A stretch of 64,000 nucleotides of DNA from Plantactinospora soyae (GCF_014874095.1 NZ_JADBEB010000001.1:434001-498000); one strand, 5' to 3'. Positions 41,429-53,192 are shown, counted from the stretch's first letter. The notes: generated from the sequence alone by a model not told the origin. A program made the numbers and translations.

Positions 41429-42780
41429 CGCCCGGACCGCCCGGCACGCTCGGCACGCTCGGCCTCGACCGGCCGGTTGAGGACCTTCTCCCGGAGCTGG
41501 CCGGTGGCGGTCTTCTCCCTGTTCTGGCCGGGTTGGCCGGACGTCTTCTCCGCGATCGGGCCGGTGGCCGCCTTCTCCCTGATCGGCAGGTGCGCGGCCA
41601 GGCGCCAGCCGCCGCTGCCGGTAGGGCCGGCGAGCAGCGTCCCGCCGAGCAGCCGGACCCGTTCCCGCATTCCCGCCAGTCCGTGCCCGGACGGCGGCAG
41701 CAGGGACGGCCGGGGGTGCTCCGGCCCGGTGTCGAGCACCTCGACCAGCAGCCCCGTGCCATCGGGCCGGATGTCCACCGAGGCGGTCGCGCCGGGGCCG
41801 GCGTGCTTGAGGGTGTTGGTCAGCCCCTCCTGGACCACCCGGGCGGCGGTGGTCCGCACCACCAGCGGGGCGTCGCCGACATCGGGGGCCAGGTTCATCT
41901 CGACCGCCACGCCGGCCGCCCGGACCCGCTGCTCCGCGTCGGTGATCAGCTGCTCGGGCTCGATCGGCGGTCCGCCCGCGGTCACCGCGTCGGGATCACG
42001 CAGCACCTCCAGCAACGCCCGCAGCTCGTCGAGCACCTGGCCGGCGGTGACCCGCAGGTCACCGAGCGCGTGCACGGCGTCGTCCACCCGGCCGGTACGG
42101 CGGGCGGCGTACTGGGCCGCGCCCGCCTGTAGCGCGATGGCCCCCACGTGGTGCGCGACGATGTCGTGCAGGTCCCGGGCGATGGCGGCGCGCTCGGCCA
42201 GCCGCGCGGCCCGGGTCTGGATCTCCTGCTGTGCCTCCACGTCGCGGGCCCGCTCCTCGGCCAACTGGGCCACCCGGCGTACCCCGCTGAGGTAGCGGGC
42301 GAGGGCGACCGGGGCGATGACGAAGCCGGCGAACCCGGCGAGCTGGATGAACCCCTGCTGTCCGGGCAGCAGCCCGTCGCTGCCGGGCCCGACCAGATGG
42401 ACCAGTGAGGCGGCGTACGCCAGCCCCAGCGCCGCGCCGACGAACGGCCACCTGGCGGTGAAGGCGACGAGGCCCACCGCGACCAGCGCCCCGAACTGGG
42501 CGACGTCCCCGGCCCACGGCGCGGTCCAGTTGGCGACCGCCAGCAGCAGACACTCGACCACCAGCACCGGCCAGGGCCATCGGCGGGCACCGACCAGGAT
42601 CAGCCCGGCGGTCACCGTGACCGCGAGCGCGAGCGGGCGGGTCTCTACCACCGGCCAGCCGAGCTTGGTCAGTCCCAAGCCACCGCCGACCAGCCCGAGC
42701 AGCACATCCGGCCACCAACTTCGCTGATCCCGCACGATCGCAACGATACGGAGCGGATCCGCGACCGGCGAACTGGCCAT
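41425..42780 (-). CDS. Histidine kinase (HisKA_3 type)
   Basis: 451 residues. Five or six N-terminal helices (residues ~20-165) form the sensor, then a coiled coil (QLAEERARDVEAQQEIQTRA). The dimerisation box DLHDIVAHHVGAIA holds phospho-His205. The ATPase domain has TRNTLKHA-type NTLKHAGPGA, DTGPEHPRPS and GHGLAGMRERV. After residue ~398 a tail repeats REKAATG / AEKTSGQ / REKTATG / REKVLNRP, unusual and probably disordered. It phosphorylates the coupled LuxR-type regulator. Signal unknown; the many helices without a periplasmic loop suggest membrane or envelope sensing. ATG 42780; upstream open frame ignored. Confidence 0.88.
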   Translation of the reverse strand: MASSPVADPLRIVAIVRDQRSWWPDVLLGLVGGGLGLTKLGWPVVETRPLALAVTVTAGLILVGARRWPWPVLVVECLLLAVANWTAPWAGDVAQFGALVAVGLVAFTARWPFVGAALGLAYAASLVHLVGPGSDGLLPGQQGFIQLAGFAGFVIAPVALARYLSGVRRVAQLAEERARDVEAQQEIQTRAARLAERAAIARDLHDIVAHHVGAIALQAGAAQYAARRTGRVDDAVHALGDLRVTAGQVLDELRALLEVLRDPDAVTAGGPPIEPEQLITDAEQRVRAAGVAVEMNLAPDVGDAPLVVRTTAARVVQEGLTNTLKHAGPGATASVDIRPDGTGLLVEVLDTGPEHPRPSLLPPSGHGLAGMRERVRLLGGTLLAGPTGSGGWRLAAHLPIREKAATGPIAEKTSGQPGQNREKTATGQLREKVLNRPVEAERAERAGRSGR

Positions 42781-42864
42781 TCGCCGGGCCGCCTCCTCCA
42801 ACTGGCCGATACACCGACCGGCAGGACGACATCGAAAGAAGATCAGCTCGCCTAGCTTCGGTCC

Positions 42865-43545
42865 GTGCCTACCGAAATGATCTCGTTTTTGACCCAGTTG
42901 GCCCGCAGCCCTCGGGCAGTCGGCGCGATCGCGCCCAGCGGAATCCCACTGGCCGAACGGATCACCGCGACGATCCCCCGGACCGGCGAGCCGTTGGTGG
43001 TCGAACTCGGGCCCGGCACCGGAGCCTTCACCCGAGTGATCCAGCGCCGCCTGGCCGGCCAGGGCAGGCATCTCGCCCTGGAGATCAACCCGATCTTCGC
43101 CGACCGTCTGGCCCGGGACCATCCCGCGGTCGACGTGCTCCAGGCCGATGCCGGGAACCTGGCCGACCTGCTCAGCGAGCGGAACCTTCCCCGTGCCGAG
43201 GCGATCGTCAGCGGTCTGCCCTGGGCGGTGTTCACCGCGGAACGGCAGCGGGAGATCCTCGGTGCCGTCGTCGCGGCTCTCGCCGACGACGGCGCGTTCA
43301 CCACGTTCGCGTACCAGCACGCCCGGTGGGCACCCCCGGCGCGCCGGCTGCACCGGACCCTGCGCGAGCTGTTCGAGGAGGTCGTCGTCGGCGGAACGGT
43401 GTGGGCGAACCTACCTCCGGCGGTGGTCTACCACTGTCGCCGACCGGTCCGGAAGCCCCTGCTGGAGGAGGCCGGTACGGCGAAGGTCGCCCGTCAGCCG
43501 TCGTCGGTCCGGCCGCTGAACCTGCCCCACCCGGTCCAGTCCTGA
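42865..43545 (+). CDS. SAM-dependent methyltransferase, phospholipid N-methyltransferase-like
   Basis: 226 residues. The N-terminus FLTQLARSPRAVGAIAPSG resembles PmtA-type phosphatidylethanolamine N-methyltransferases and their rRNA-dimethylase-like relatives. The SAM site is VVELGPGTGAFTRVI, the acidic residue LEINPIF, and motif IV AIVSGLPWAVF, where rRNA dimethylases have N-L-P-Y. HARWAPPARRLHRTLRELFE is basic and amphipathic, as for binding the membrane surface. It could methylate a lipid head group; an RNA target is less likely. Divergent from the histidine kinase by 84 bases. Confidence 0.75.
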   Translation: MPTEMISFLTQLARSPRAVGAIAPSGIPLAERITATIPRTGEPLVVELGPGTGAFTRVIQRRLAGQGRHLALEINPIFADRLARDHPAVDVLQADAGNLADLLSERNLPRAEAIVSGLPWAVFTAERQREILGAVVAALADDGAFTTFAYQHARWAPPARRLHRTLRELFEEVVVGGTVWANLPPAVVYHCRRPVRKPLLEEAGTAKVARQPSSVRPLNLPHPVQS

Positions 43546-43559
43546 CGCTTGAGGGGTCT

Positions 43560-44000
43560 TCAGTCCCGGAGCATCAAATGCGAAACCGCCCCGGGAGGGG
43601 CGGATTCAAGCCAGGAGAGGAAGCCGGTGACCGTGGACTTCGCCATCGCGATCTCCACGGGCGCCTGGTGGCTCACACATCGCAGGATCACCCAGTCCGC
43701 CGGCATGATCAGTCGTTCCTGACCCTCGGGGAGTCGCCGTCGTTCCACCGCTAGCCCGCGCCGGGTCAGCACCCGTTTCGGCCCGAACGAGAGGCTGAAC
43801 ATCCGGTACCACCGGAGTTCGGTCTCGGCGAACCGGGCGAAGCCCGGCGACCAGCCCCGCCCGTCGAGCATGGTCGAGACCCGCACGCTGAGTCGGATGA
43901 TGCCGCCGGACCGGGCGACCAGGGCCCGCCGGAGGAAGAGCGCCCCGACCGCGAGGAGGAATACCAGAACGCCGATCCCGATCCAACGCAGAACCAGCAT
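43560..44000 (-). CDS. DUF2550 membrane-anchored protein
   Basis: 146 residues. One N-terminal helix (LRWIGIGVLVFLLAVGALFL) and a cytoplasmic beta-rich domain: GWSPGFARFAETELRWYRMF, RLIMPADWVILRC, VEIAMAKSTVTGFLSWLESA. The family regularly follows atpC in actinobacteria, as here, 11 bases after it, so co-expression with the epsilon subunit is expected. Function unknown. Confidence 0.88.
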   Translation of the reverse strand: MLVLRWIGIGVLVFLLAVGALFLRRALVARSGGIIRLSVRVSTMLDGRGWSPGFARFAETELRWYRMFSLSFGPKRVLTRRGLAVERRRLPEGQERLIMPADWVILRCVSHQAPVEIAMAKSTVTGFLSWLESAPPGAVSHLMLRD

Positions 44001-44011
44001 CGACGTCTCGG

Positions 44012-44293
44012 TCAGCGCGTCGCGGACTCGGTTACCGGGCTGGCGCTCTCGGCCAGGACCGTGACACCGTCGCCGGTCACCGACAGGAATCCGCCGGTCA
44101 CCTCGTAGGTGAGCTGCTCGCCACCGGCCAGCTTGATGCGTACCTGGCCGGGCTCGGCGAGCTGACCCAGCAGCGGCGCGTGTCCCGGCAGCACTCCGAG
44201 CTCACCTTCGGTCGTCCGCGCGACGACCATCTCGGCGTCACCCGTCCAGATCTTCTCCTCGACGGATACGAGCTCGACCTGAAGCTGTGCCAC
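44012..44293 (-). CDS. atpC: F1Fo ATP synthase epsilon subunit
   Basis: 93 residues. The beta-sandwich domain is clear: VELVSVEEKIWTGDAEMVVA, TTEGELGVLPGHAPLLGQL, TYEVTGGFLSVTGDGVTVLA. The C-terminal helical hairpin of longer epsilon subunits is missing; the protein ends ESATR. Short forms occur in some actinobacteria; loss of the hairpin would weaken epsilon-type inhibition of ATP hydrolysis (inference). It is separated from atpD by two LCP genes and a terminator, so it must have its own promoter or depend on the LCP transcript. Confidence 0.92.
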   Translation of the reverse strand: MAQLQVELVSVEEKIWTGDAEMVVARTTEGELGVLPGHAPLLGQLAEPGQVRIKLAGGEQLTYEVTGGFLSVTGDGVTVLAESASPVTESATR

Positions 44294-44383
44294 GCTGTCT
44301 CCTTGCTGCGGCGGCGGGATTGGGGCAAGTCTAATCCGGCTCCCGCCGCCGCACCCAGCCGGGTGGCCCAGTTCGCGATCAGG

Positions 44384-45652
44384 TCACTTGACCTTGTTCA
44401 GCAACTCCGGGTTCGAGATCACGAAGGTGTCGACGGTGCCGGCCCGGAGCGCCTCGAAGAACTCGGCGGCGATCGGTTGGAACCGCTCACCCTTGTAGTC
44501 GCTGCCGGTGCCGACGCCACCGCCGGGCAGCTTGATCATCTGGATCGAGTCCGACCGCAGGTTGCGCAGCGCGAAGCCGAAGTCGATCAACTTGTGCCCC
44601 CGACCGCTGAAGATCAAGGACTTCCCCGCCGCCCGCAGTACGGAGTCCATCTTGATCGGGTTGGTCACCACGTCCTTGCTCAGCGCCTGGTCGGCCATTG
44701 CCCGGACGAACTGCTGCTGGTGCCGCTGGCGGCCGTAGTCGCCGTCGACGACCCCGCTGCTCGGGTAGCGCTGCCGGACGTAGTCCAGCGCCTGCCAGCC
44801 CTTCAGGTGCCGGGTGCCCTTCTTGTACTGGGCCTGCGGGCCGACGTAACCCTGGCCGACGGACTTGTGCGTCCGGTGTGAGCCGTCCGGCCGACGGTGC
44901 TCCGACTTCACGTTCTGGTCGATGTACATCGTGACGCCACCCATGGCGTCGACGATCTTCAGGAATCCGCCGAAGTTGATGATCCCGCCGGCGTCGAACC
45001 GCTTGATCCCGGTCACCTTGGAGACCGTCAGGGAGAGCAGTTCGAAGCCCTGCGCCGCGTCCGGGAGCTTCTTGCCGGGCACCCGGCTGCCAAACGCCAT
45101 CGCGGCGTTCAGCTTCGTCTTCTCGCCCGAGAAGTCGGCCTTGGGGAAGCGGGGGATGTCGACCAGCAGGTCCCGGGGCATCGAGAAGAGGTACGCCGAG
45201 TCGAGCGCCTGGTTCACGTGCAGCACCATGATCGAGTCAGCCAGTGGCGGCGTCTCCGGCTGCCGTGGGTCGATGCCGACCAGCAGGATGTTCAGCGGTC
45301 CCTTGATGTCCGACTTCTTCTCCGTGGCCGCCGCTCCGGCAGCCTCGTCGCCGAAGAGGTCCTCCTGGGCCACCGCGCCCTCGTAGCGGGCGAGCATCGC
45401 CTCGAAGCCGACCAGCACCGCCCCGCTGAGCAGCACCAGCACCGCCCCGAAGATGGTGCAGAGCCGGGCCCAGGTCGGCACGTTGGACTTCCGGCGGCGG
45501 CCCTCCTTGACCGGCCGCCCGGTGCCCAGATAGCCGACCTCCGAGTCGCCGCCGACCGCCCCGGCACCACCGGACCGCCCTCTTCCGGCTCGGCCCGCAC
45601 GCTTGTTGGACCGGCCAGCATCCTCGCCGTCCTCGATCACCAGCATCTCCAT
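44384..45652 (-). CDS. LytR-CpsA-Psr (LCP) family protein 1
   Basis: 422 residues. A Gly/Arg-rich cytoplasmic tail (1-60), one membrane helix (ARLCTIFGAVLVLLSGAVLV) and an outer LCP domain. ILLVGIDPR, PLADSIMVLHVN, and YLFSMPRDLLVDIP carry the conserved Asp and Arg residues that bind the polyprenyl pyrophosphate; LNAAMAFG and ALDYVRQRY follow. LCP enzymes ligate wall glycopolymers such as teichoic acid or arabinogalactan to peptidoglycan. The C-terminal ~50 residues end FVISNPELLNKVK. Nearly a twin of the next gene. Placed between atpC and atpD, which is not the usual order. Confidence 0.92.
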   Translation of the reverse strand: MEMLVIEDGEDAGRSNKRAGRAGRGRSGGAGAVGGDSEVGYLGTGRPVKEGRRRKSNVPTWARLCTIFGAVLVLLSGAVLVGFEAMLARYEGAVAQEDLFGDEAAGAAATEKKSDIKGPLNILLVGIDPRQPETPPLADSIMVLHVNQALDSAYLFSMPRDLLVDIPRFPKADFSGEKTKLNAAMAFGSRVPGKKLPDAAQGFELLSLTVSKVTGIKRFDAGGIINFGGFLKIVDAMGGVTMYIDQNVKSEHRRPDGSHRTHKSVGQGYVGPQAQYKKGTRHLKGWQALDYVRQRYPSSGVVDGDYGRQRHQQQFVRAMADQALSKDVVTNPIKMDSVLRAAGKSLIFSGRGHKLIDFGFALRNLRSDSIQMIKLPGGGVGTGSDYKGERFQPIAAEFFEALRAGTVDTFVISNPELLNKVK

Positions 45653-45680
45653 CCGTAGCGCCCATCCGAGCGTCGCGTCC

Positions 45681-45720
45681 GTGAATAAGGACGGACCCGC
45701 CGGGGCGGAACGTTGCAGAG
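45681..45720 (-). promoter_or_regulatory. Leader block shared by the two LCP genes, copy 1
   Basis: The sequence from GTGAATAAGGACGGACCC to AACGTTGCAGAG closely matches 47194-47234 upstream of the second LCP gene, including AAGGACGG and CGTTGCAGA. It was probably duplicated with the gene and likely contains its promoter or a leader element. The rest of the 256-bp gap to the second LCP gene shows nothing else. Confidence 0.45.
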
Positions 45721-45908
45721 ATCAAGGACGAGTTCCGTGAACGTTGGATGGATCGGCGATGAAATCCGCCGGTCGACACCGACGGGTGCCGACGCTTCCC
45801 GCAAGGTTGCCAGGTCAGCCGTACTGCACGCGGGTGCCCGCGTTCCGGGCACAGCGACGGACGGTGGGCCGTGGGCCGTAGATCAACGGTCGGCAGTCCG
45901 CGATCGGC

Positions 45909-47147
45909 TCACTTGACCTTGTTCAGCAGCTCCGGGTGGGAGATCACGAAGGTGTCGATGGTGCCGTCCTGCAGGGCATCGAAGAAGTCCGCCGCGACCG
46001 GCTTGAACGCCTCGCCCTTGTAGTCGCCGTCCTCGACCACGCCGCCGCCCGGCAGTTTGATCATCTGGATCGAGTCCGACCGCAGCCCCCGCATGGCGAA
46101 GCCGAAGTCGATGAGGTCGTGCCCCCGACCGTTGAAGATCAGCGCCTTACCGGCCGCCCGCAGGACGGCGTCGAGCTTGATCGGATTGGTCACCACGTCC
46201 TTGCTCAGCGCCTGGTCGGCCATTGCCCGGACGAACTGCTGCTGGTGGCGCTGCCGGTCGTAGTCGCCGTTCGGCAGGCCGTACCGCTGCCGGACGTAGT
46301 CCAGCGCCTGCCAGCCCTTCAGGTGGGCGTTGCCCTTCTTGTACTGCGCCTGCGGGCCGAGATAGCCGTTCCCACCGGGCTTGAGCGTACGGGCGTTGCC
46401 GTTCGGCTGCTTGTGCTCCGACTTGACGTTGGAGTCGATGTACATGTCGACGCCACCCATCGCGTCGACGATCTTCTGAAAGCCGCTGAAGTTGATGATC
46501 GCTCCGGCGTCGAACCGCTCGATCCCGGTCAGCTTGCTGACGGTGAGCGAGAGCAACTCGAACCCACGGTTGGCGTCCGGCAGCTTGGCCCCCGGCACCT
46601 TGCTGCCGTGCGACATGGCGGCGTTCAGCTTCTCGGTCCCACCCGAGTAGTCGGCCTTGGGGAAGGCCGGGATCTGCACCAGGAGATCCCGGGGCATCGA
46701 GAAGAGGTACGCCGAGTCGAGCGTCTCGTTGACGTGCAGCACCATGATCGAGTCGGCCAACGGCGACCACTCCGGCGTACGCGGGTCGATCCCCACCAGC
46801 AGGATGTTCAACGGGCCCTTGATGTCCGACTTCTTCTCCGGCAGTGCCCCGGCGGCCTCGTCGCCGAAGAGGTCGCCCTCCTGCACGGCACCGGAGTAGC
46901 GGGCGAGAACCGCCTCGAACCCGACCAGCGCGGTTCCGCTGACGAAGACCAGCACCGCCCCGAAGATGGTGCAGATCCGGGCCCAGCGCGGCACCCGTGA
47001 CCTGCGTCGCTGCCGCCGGCCCGGACCGGCCTGGTCGGCACCCGGGCGGTCCGATCCCGGCGGCCCGCCACCCGGACGACTCGGATCCGCGTGCCTGCGG
47101 CGCGCTCTCCTGCTCGGCCGGTCAGCGCCCTTGCCGCCTCCACCCAC
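45909..47147 (-). CDS. LytR-CpsA-Psr (LCP) family protein 2
   Basis: 412 residues from GTG 47147, chosen because GGAG lies eight bases upstream and a basic cytoplasmic tail follows; the frame is open to 47345. The tail is Arg/Pro/Gly-rich (RPSRRARRRHADPSRPGG), then one helix (ICTIFGAVLVFVSGTALVGF), then the LCP domain with ILLVGIDPRTPEW, DSIMVLHVNETLDSAY, SMPRDLLVQIP, and the same FVISHPELLNKVK end. Most residues agree with LCP protein 1 outside the tail, so this is a recent tandem duplication. Wall polymer ligation by family knowledge. Confidence 0.92.
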   Translation of the reverse strand: MGGGGKGADRPSRRARRRHADPSRPGGGPPGSDRPGADQAGPGRRQRRRSRVPRWARICTIFGAVLVFVSGTALVGFEAVLARYSGAVQEGDLFGDEAAGALPEKKSDIKGPLNILLVGIDPRTPEWSPLADSIMVLHVNETLDSAYLFSMPRDLLVQIPAFPKADYSGGTEKLNAAMSHGSKVPGAKLPDANRGFELLSLTVSKLTGIERFDAGAIINFSGFQKIVDAMGGVDMYIDSNVKSEHKQPNGNARTLKPGGNGYLGPQAQYKKGNAHLKGWQALDYVRQRYGLPNGDYDRQRHQQQFVRAMADQALSKDVVTNPIKLDAVLRAAGKALIFNGRGHDLIDFGFAMRGLRSDSIQMIKLPGGGVVEDGDYKGEAFKPVAADFFDALQDGTIDTFVISHPELLNKVK

Positions 47148-47158
47148 CAGACATCTCC

Positions 47159-47234
47159 GTTCGTAGCGCCCTGTGAAGTTCGTAGCGCCCTGTCGTGCAG
47201 AAGGACGGGCCCACGGGGCACAGACGTTGCAGAA
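47159..47234 (-). promoter_or_regulatory. Leader of LCP gene 2: shared block and 19-bp tandem duplication
   Basis: 47194-47234 matches the leader of LCP gene 1 (AAGGACGG, CGTTGCAGA). Between it and the start codon, GTTCGTAGCGCCCTGT occurs twice with a 19-bp period at 47159 and 47178, absent from gene 1, which has one CGTAGCGCCC. The duplication lengthens the leader by about one unit. Confidence 0.45.
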
Positions 47235-47359
47235 AACGCTGGATATGCGGACCGCCAACGACGGTACCCGGCCAATCCGGGTAACCAAAGCACCGGAACC
47301 AGGTAAAAATCGGTGAAATCGGCTCGGATGTCCTCCCGGCGGCACCCGCGCGGAAACGA

Positions 47360-47393
47360 CAGAACCGCACCGGCCGATGCCGGTGCGGTTCTG
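47360..47393 (-). terminator. Strong hairpin terminator after atpD
   Basis: CAGAACCGCACCGG, six-base loop CCGATG, CCGGTGCGGTTCTG: a perfect 14-bp stem 22 bases past the atpD stop. No clear U-run, as is common in actinobacteria. It should end the main atp transcript before the LCP genes. Confidence 0.8.
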
Positions 47394-47414
47394 TGCCGTT
47401 ACGTGCCGGGCGAA

Positions 47415-49783
<2,369 letters not shown>

Positions 49784-49792
49784 CGGTCAGCC

Positions 49793-51448
49793 CTACTGCT
49801 TCTCGGCCGAGGCGGACTCGCCGCCCTCGCGGTACCGGGTGACCTTCTCGCGGTCCTGCTCGCCCTCCATCGGCCGGGCAGCCGCGTCGTTGACCCGCAC
49901 CTCGTCTTCCTTGCCAAGGAACATCTGCTTAAACCGCTCAACGGCCTCGTTCAGGGCGTTGACGATGTCGTCGTCCCAGTTGTTGTCCGCGATCGACTGC
50001 AACGTCGGCTTGTACTGGTGGCGGAGGAACTCCAGGAACTCGTTCTCGAACCGGCGGACCTCACCGATCGCGATGTCGTCCAGCTTGCCCTCGGTGCCGA
50101 TCCAGACCGCGACGACCTGCTCGTGCACCGGCAGCGGCGCGTAGTTCGTCTGCTTCAGCAGCTCGACAAGCCGGGCGCCCCGGCTGAGCTGGTCCTGCGA
50201 GGCCCGGTCCAGGTCCGAGGCCAGCGCGGCGAACGCCTCCAGCTCGCGGTACTGGGCCAGGTCCAGGCGGAGCCGGCCGGCCACCTTCCGCATCGGCTTC
50301 ACCTGGGCGGCGCCGCCGACCCGGGAGACCGAGGTACCGACGTTGATCGCCGGCCGGACACCCTGGTTGAACAGGTCCGTTTCCAGGAAGATCTGGCCGT
50401 CGGTGATCGAGATCACGTTCGTCGGGATGAACGCCGAGATGTCGTTGCCCTTGGTCTCGATGATCGGCAGGCCGGTCATCGAGCCGCCGCCCATCTCGTC
50501 CGAGAGCTTCGCGCAGCGCTCCAGCAGCCGGGAGTGCAGGTAGAAGACGTCACCCGGGTACGCCTCACGGCCCGGCGGGCGACGCAGCAGCAGCGAGACC
50601 GCCCGGTACGCCTCCGCCTGCTTGGTCAGGTCGTCGAAGACGATCAGGACGTGCTTGCCGGCGTACATCCAGTGCTGGCCGATGGCCGAGCCGGTGTACG
50701 GGGCGATGTACTTGAAGCCGGCCGGGTCCGAGGCCGGCGAGGCGACGATGGTGGTGTACTCCATCGCGCCGTGCTCCTCCAGCAGCCCCTTCACCGAGGC
50801 GATGGTGGAGCCCTTCTGGCCGATCGCGACGTAGATGCAGCGGACCTGCTTGGCCGGGTCGCCGGAGCGCCAGTTGTCCCGCTGGTTCAGGATCGTGTCC
50901 AGCGCGACGGTGGTCTTGCCGGTCCGCCGGTCACCGATGATCAGCTGCCGCTGACCCCGGCCGATCGCGGTCATCGCGTCGATGGCCTTGATCCCGGTCT
51001 GCAACGCCTCGCTGACGCTCTGCCGGGCCATCACGTTCGGAGCCTGCAGCTCCAGCTCGCGGTAGCCCTCGTTGGCGAGGTCACCCAGACCGTCGATCGG
51101 GTTGCCGAGCGCGTCGACGACGCGGCCGAGGAACGCGTCGCCGACCGGCGCCGAGAGCACCCGGCCGGTCCGCTTGACCCGCTGGCCCTCCTCGATGCCG
51201 GAGTAGTCGCCGAGCACCACGACGCCGATGTCCCGGACGTCGAGGTTCAGCGCCAGTCCGAGAGTGCCGTCCTCGAACTCCAGCAGCTCGTTGGTCATGG
51301 TCGAGGGCAGGCCCTCGACGTGGGCGATGCCGTCACCGGCGTCGGCGACGGTGCCGACCTCCTCACGGGAGACGTCGGGCGAATAGGAGGAGACGTAGCG
51401 CTCCAGCGCGCCGCGGATCTCCTCCGACGAGATGGTCAGCTCGGCCAT
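49793..51448 (-). CDS. atpA: F1Fo ATP synthase alpha subunit
   Basis: 551 residues. Non-catalytic nucleotide-binding subunit. [18 protein letters not shown] includes the P-loop; [20 protein letters not shown] is the Walker B region; [19 protein letters not shown] is highly conserved. The C-terminal tail ([20 protein letters not shown] onward) extends past the usual end, as in other actinobacteria. The 84-bp gap upstream of its start is the largest inside the F1 genes. Confidence 0.97.
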   Translation of the reverse strand: MAELTISSEEIRGALERYVSSYSPDVSREEVGTVADAGDGIAHVEGLPSTMTNELLEFEDGTLGLALNLDVRDIGVVVLGDYSGIEEGQRVKRTGRVLSAPVGDAFLGRVVDALGNPIDGLGDLANEGYRELELQAPNVMARQSVSEALQTGIKAIDAMTAIGRGQRQLIIGDRRTGKTTVALDTILNQRDNWRSGDPAKQVRCIYVAIGQKGSTIASVKGLLEEHGAMEYTTIVASPASDPAGFKYIAPYTGSAIGQHWMYAGKHVLIVFDDLTKQAEAYRAVSLLLRRPPGREAYPGDVFYLHSRLLERCAKLSDEMGGGSMTGLPIIETKGNDISAFIPTNVISITDGQIFLETDLFNQGVRPAINVGTSVSRVGGAAQVKPMRKVAGRLRLDLAQYRELEAFAALASDLDRASQDQLSRGARLVELLKQTNYAPLPVHEQVVAVWIGTEGKLDDIAIGEVRRFENEFLEFLRHQYKPTLQSIADNNWDDDIVNALNEAVERFKQMFLGKEDEVRVNDAAARPMEGEQDREKVTRYREGGESASAEKQ

Positions 51449-51532
51449 CCTCTTCTTCCTCTATTCAGGGCCCGGTTAACCGGAACGGCGGTGAATGTCT
51501 GCTCGGCGCTCGGCGCGGGCGTCAGGATGTGC

Positions 51533-52354
51533 TCAACGCTTCGCGAGCGCGTTTCGGGTGTCGGTGAGGCGGCGCAGGATCGTGCCGTCGTAGAGATCGG
51601 ATCCGATCTGGACGCTCAGCCCGCCGAGTACCGCCGGATCCACCGTCTGCTTGACGGTGACGTCTCGACCGTATAGCTCGGCGAGCTTGCTCCCCAGCCG
51701 TTGCTCTTCCTGCTCGGTGAGCGGGGCCGCGACGGTGACGTAGGCCACCTGACGGTCCCGCCGATCGGCGGCCAGCTCCACCAGTCGGGTCAGTGCCCCG
51801 GTGAAGGAGCGCCCACCGAACCCGGCGAGCGCCACCTCGACCAGCCGGATGGTCACCGCGCTGGCCTTGCCGGACAGCAGCGAGCCGGTCAGCTCGGCCC
51901 GCTGCGCGATCGGCGCGATCGGGTCGGAGAGCACGTTGCTCAGCTCCGGGTCCGCGGCGACGACCTGCCCGAAGCGGAACAGCTCGTCCTCCACCTCGCC
52001 CAGGTCCCCGGCGCGGTCGGCGCTGGCCAGCAGCGCCTCCACACCCAGCCGCTCGGTGGCTTGGAGCAGCTCGGACGGCGTCGACCAACGGCCGGTCACC
52101 AGAACGCCGAGCAGTTCCTTGGCGTCCGCACCGATCTTGCTTCCGAGCATGGTGTCGAGCAGGCCGGCCCGGTCCTCACCACTGCGGGCCGGGTCGGACA
52201 GGGCCCGACGCAACCGCGGCTCGCGCCGCAGCACCCCGGACACCAGGCCGATCTCGTCACCGGTGGTGGCGATCCGGGACGCCTCGGCGTCCCGGGCGTA
52301 CGCGTCGAGACGCTGCCCCGCGGCCGCGTACGACTCCCGGCTGGCGGCCTGCAT
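51533..52354 (-). CDS. atpH: F1Fo ATP synthase delta subunit
   Basis: 273 residues, about 90 longer than E. coli delta, which is usual for actinobacteria. The N-terminal part (SRESYAAAGQRLDAYARDAE) and the OSCP-like C-terminal domain (VTVAAPLTEQEEQRLGSKLA, VDPAVLGGLSVQIGSDLYDG) are clear. It links the stator to F1. The ATG overlaps the atpF stop (TGATG). Confidence 0.94.
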   Translation of the reverse strand: MQAASRESYAAAGQRLDAYARDAEASRIATTGDEIGLVSGVLRREPRLRRALSDPARSGEDRAGLLDTMLGSKIGADAKELLGVLVTGRWSTPSELLQATERLGVEALLASADRAGDLGEVEDELFRFGQVVAADPELSNVLSDPIAPIAQRAELTGSLLSGKASAVTIRLVEVALAGFGGRSFTGALTRLVELAADRRDRQVAYVTVAAPLTEQEEQRLGSKLAELYGRDVTVKQTVDPAVLGGLSVQIGSDLYDGTILRRLTDTRNALAKR

Positions 52355-52929
52355 CAGCTCGCCCGCACGGCGGAGCCGTTGGCCGAACCGTTGCCGGCAC
52401 CGACGGTCTCCAGGTCGGCCAGGAACCGCTCGACCGTGCCCTTGCGACGGGCCTCGTCGGCCAGCGACTCACCGACGATCCGGCTGGCCAGGTCGACCGC
52501 GATCGTGCCGACCTCGGTACGCAGTTCGCGCACGATGGTCGCCCGTTCCGCCGCGAGCTGGTCCTTGCCGGCCGCGATGATCCGGTCCGACTCCTCCCGG
52601 GCCTTGGCGAGGACGTCCGACCGGATGCCCTCGGCGTCGGCCCGCGCATCGTCGCGGATCTTCGCCGCGTCGGTACGCGCCTCGGCGAGCTGGGCGCGGT
52701 ACTGCTCCAGCACCTGGTTGGCCTCGGCCTGGGCGGCCTCGGCGCGCTTGATACCGCCCTCGATCGCGTCGACCCGGGCCTGGAAGGTCTGCTCCATGCG
52801 CGGGAAGACGTACTTCATCAGCATGAAGCAGAGGATGGCGAAGGCCACCGAGCCGACCACGATCTCCTGCCACAGCGGGATGATCGGGTTGTGCTCGGTA
52901 GCGCCCTCCGCGGCGAGAATGGCGAACAT
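52354..52929 (-). CDS. atpF: F1Fo ATP synthase b subunit
   Basis: 191 residues. One N-terminal helix (EIVVGSVAFAILCFMLMKYV) and a long charged coiled coil (RVDAIEGGIKRAEAAQAEAN to RDDARADAEGIRSDVLAK) forming the peripheral stalk. The C-terminus DLASRIVGESLADEARRK contacts delta. Single b gene; no b' seen. Confidence 0.95.
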   Translation of the reverse strand: MFAILAAEGATEHNPIIPLWQEIVVGSVAFAILCFMLMKYVFPRMEQTFQARVDAIEGGIKRAEAAQAEANQVLEQYRAQLAEARTDAAKIRDDARADAEGIRSDVLAKAREESDRIIAAGKDQLAAERATIVRELRTEVGTIAVDLASRIVGESLADEARRKGTVERFLADLETVGAGNGSANGSAVRAS

Positions 52930-52955
52930 CGGAACCTCCCGTTCGAGGGGTACGG

Positions 52956-53192
52956 CTAGTTACCGAAGGCGTAGCCGAAGGCGATGCCGAGCAGGGCCAG
53001 CAGCTCGATGACGGCGAAGCCGATCCAGACGTACGGCAGGGTCAGCCGGGACGACTCGGGCTGGCGGGCGGTCGAGTTGATGTAGGCGGCGAAGACCAGG
53101 CCGACACCGATACCCGGGCCGATGGCCGCGAGGCCGTAGCCGATGGCGCTGAGGCTGCCGGTAATTTCGACGGCGGCAAGGGACGTCATCAT
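52956..53192 (-). CDS. atpE: F1Fo ATP synthase c subunit
   Basis: 78 residues, two helices. GYGLAAIGPGIGVGLVFA is the Gly-rich helix 1, ARQPE the polar loop, and FAVIELLALLGIAFGYAF helix 2 with the proton-carrying Glu. No sodium-site residues (the Gln/Ser set of Na+ types) are evident, so proton-driven. This is also the subunit targeted by diarylquinolines in mycobacteria. Confidence 0.96.
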   Translation of the reverse strand: MMTSLAAVEITGSLSAIGYGLAAIGPGIGVGLVFAAYINSTARQPESSRLTLPYVWIGFAVIELLALLGIAFGYAFGN

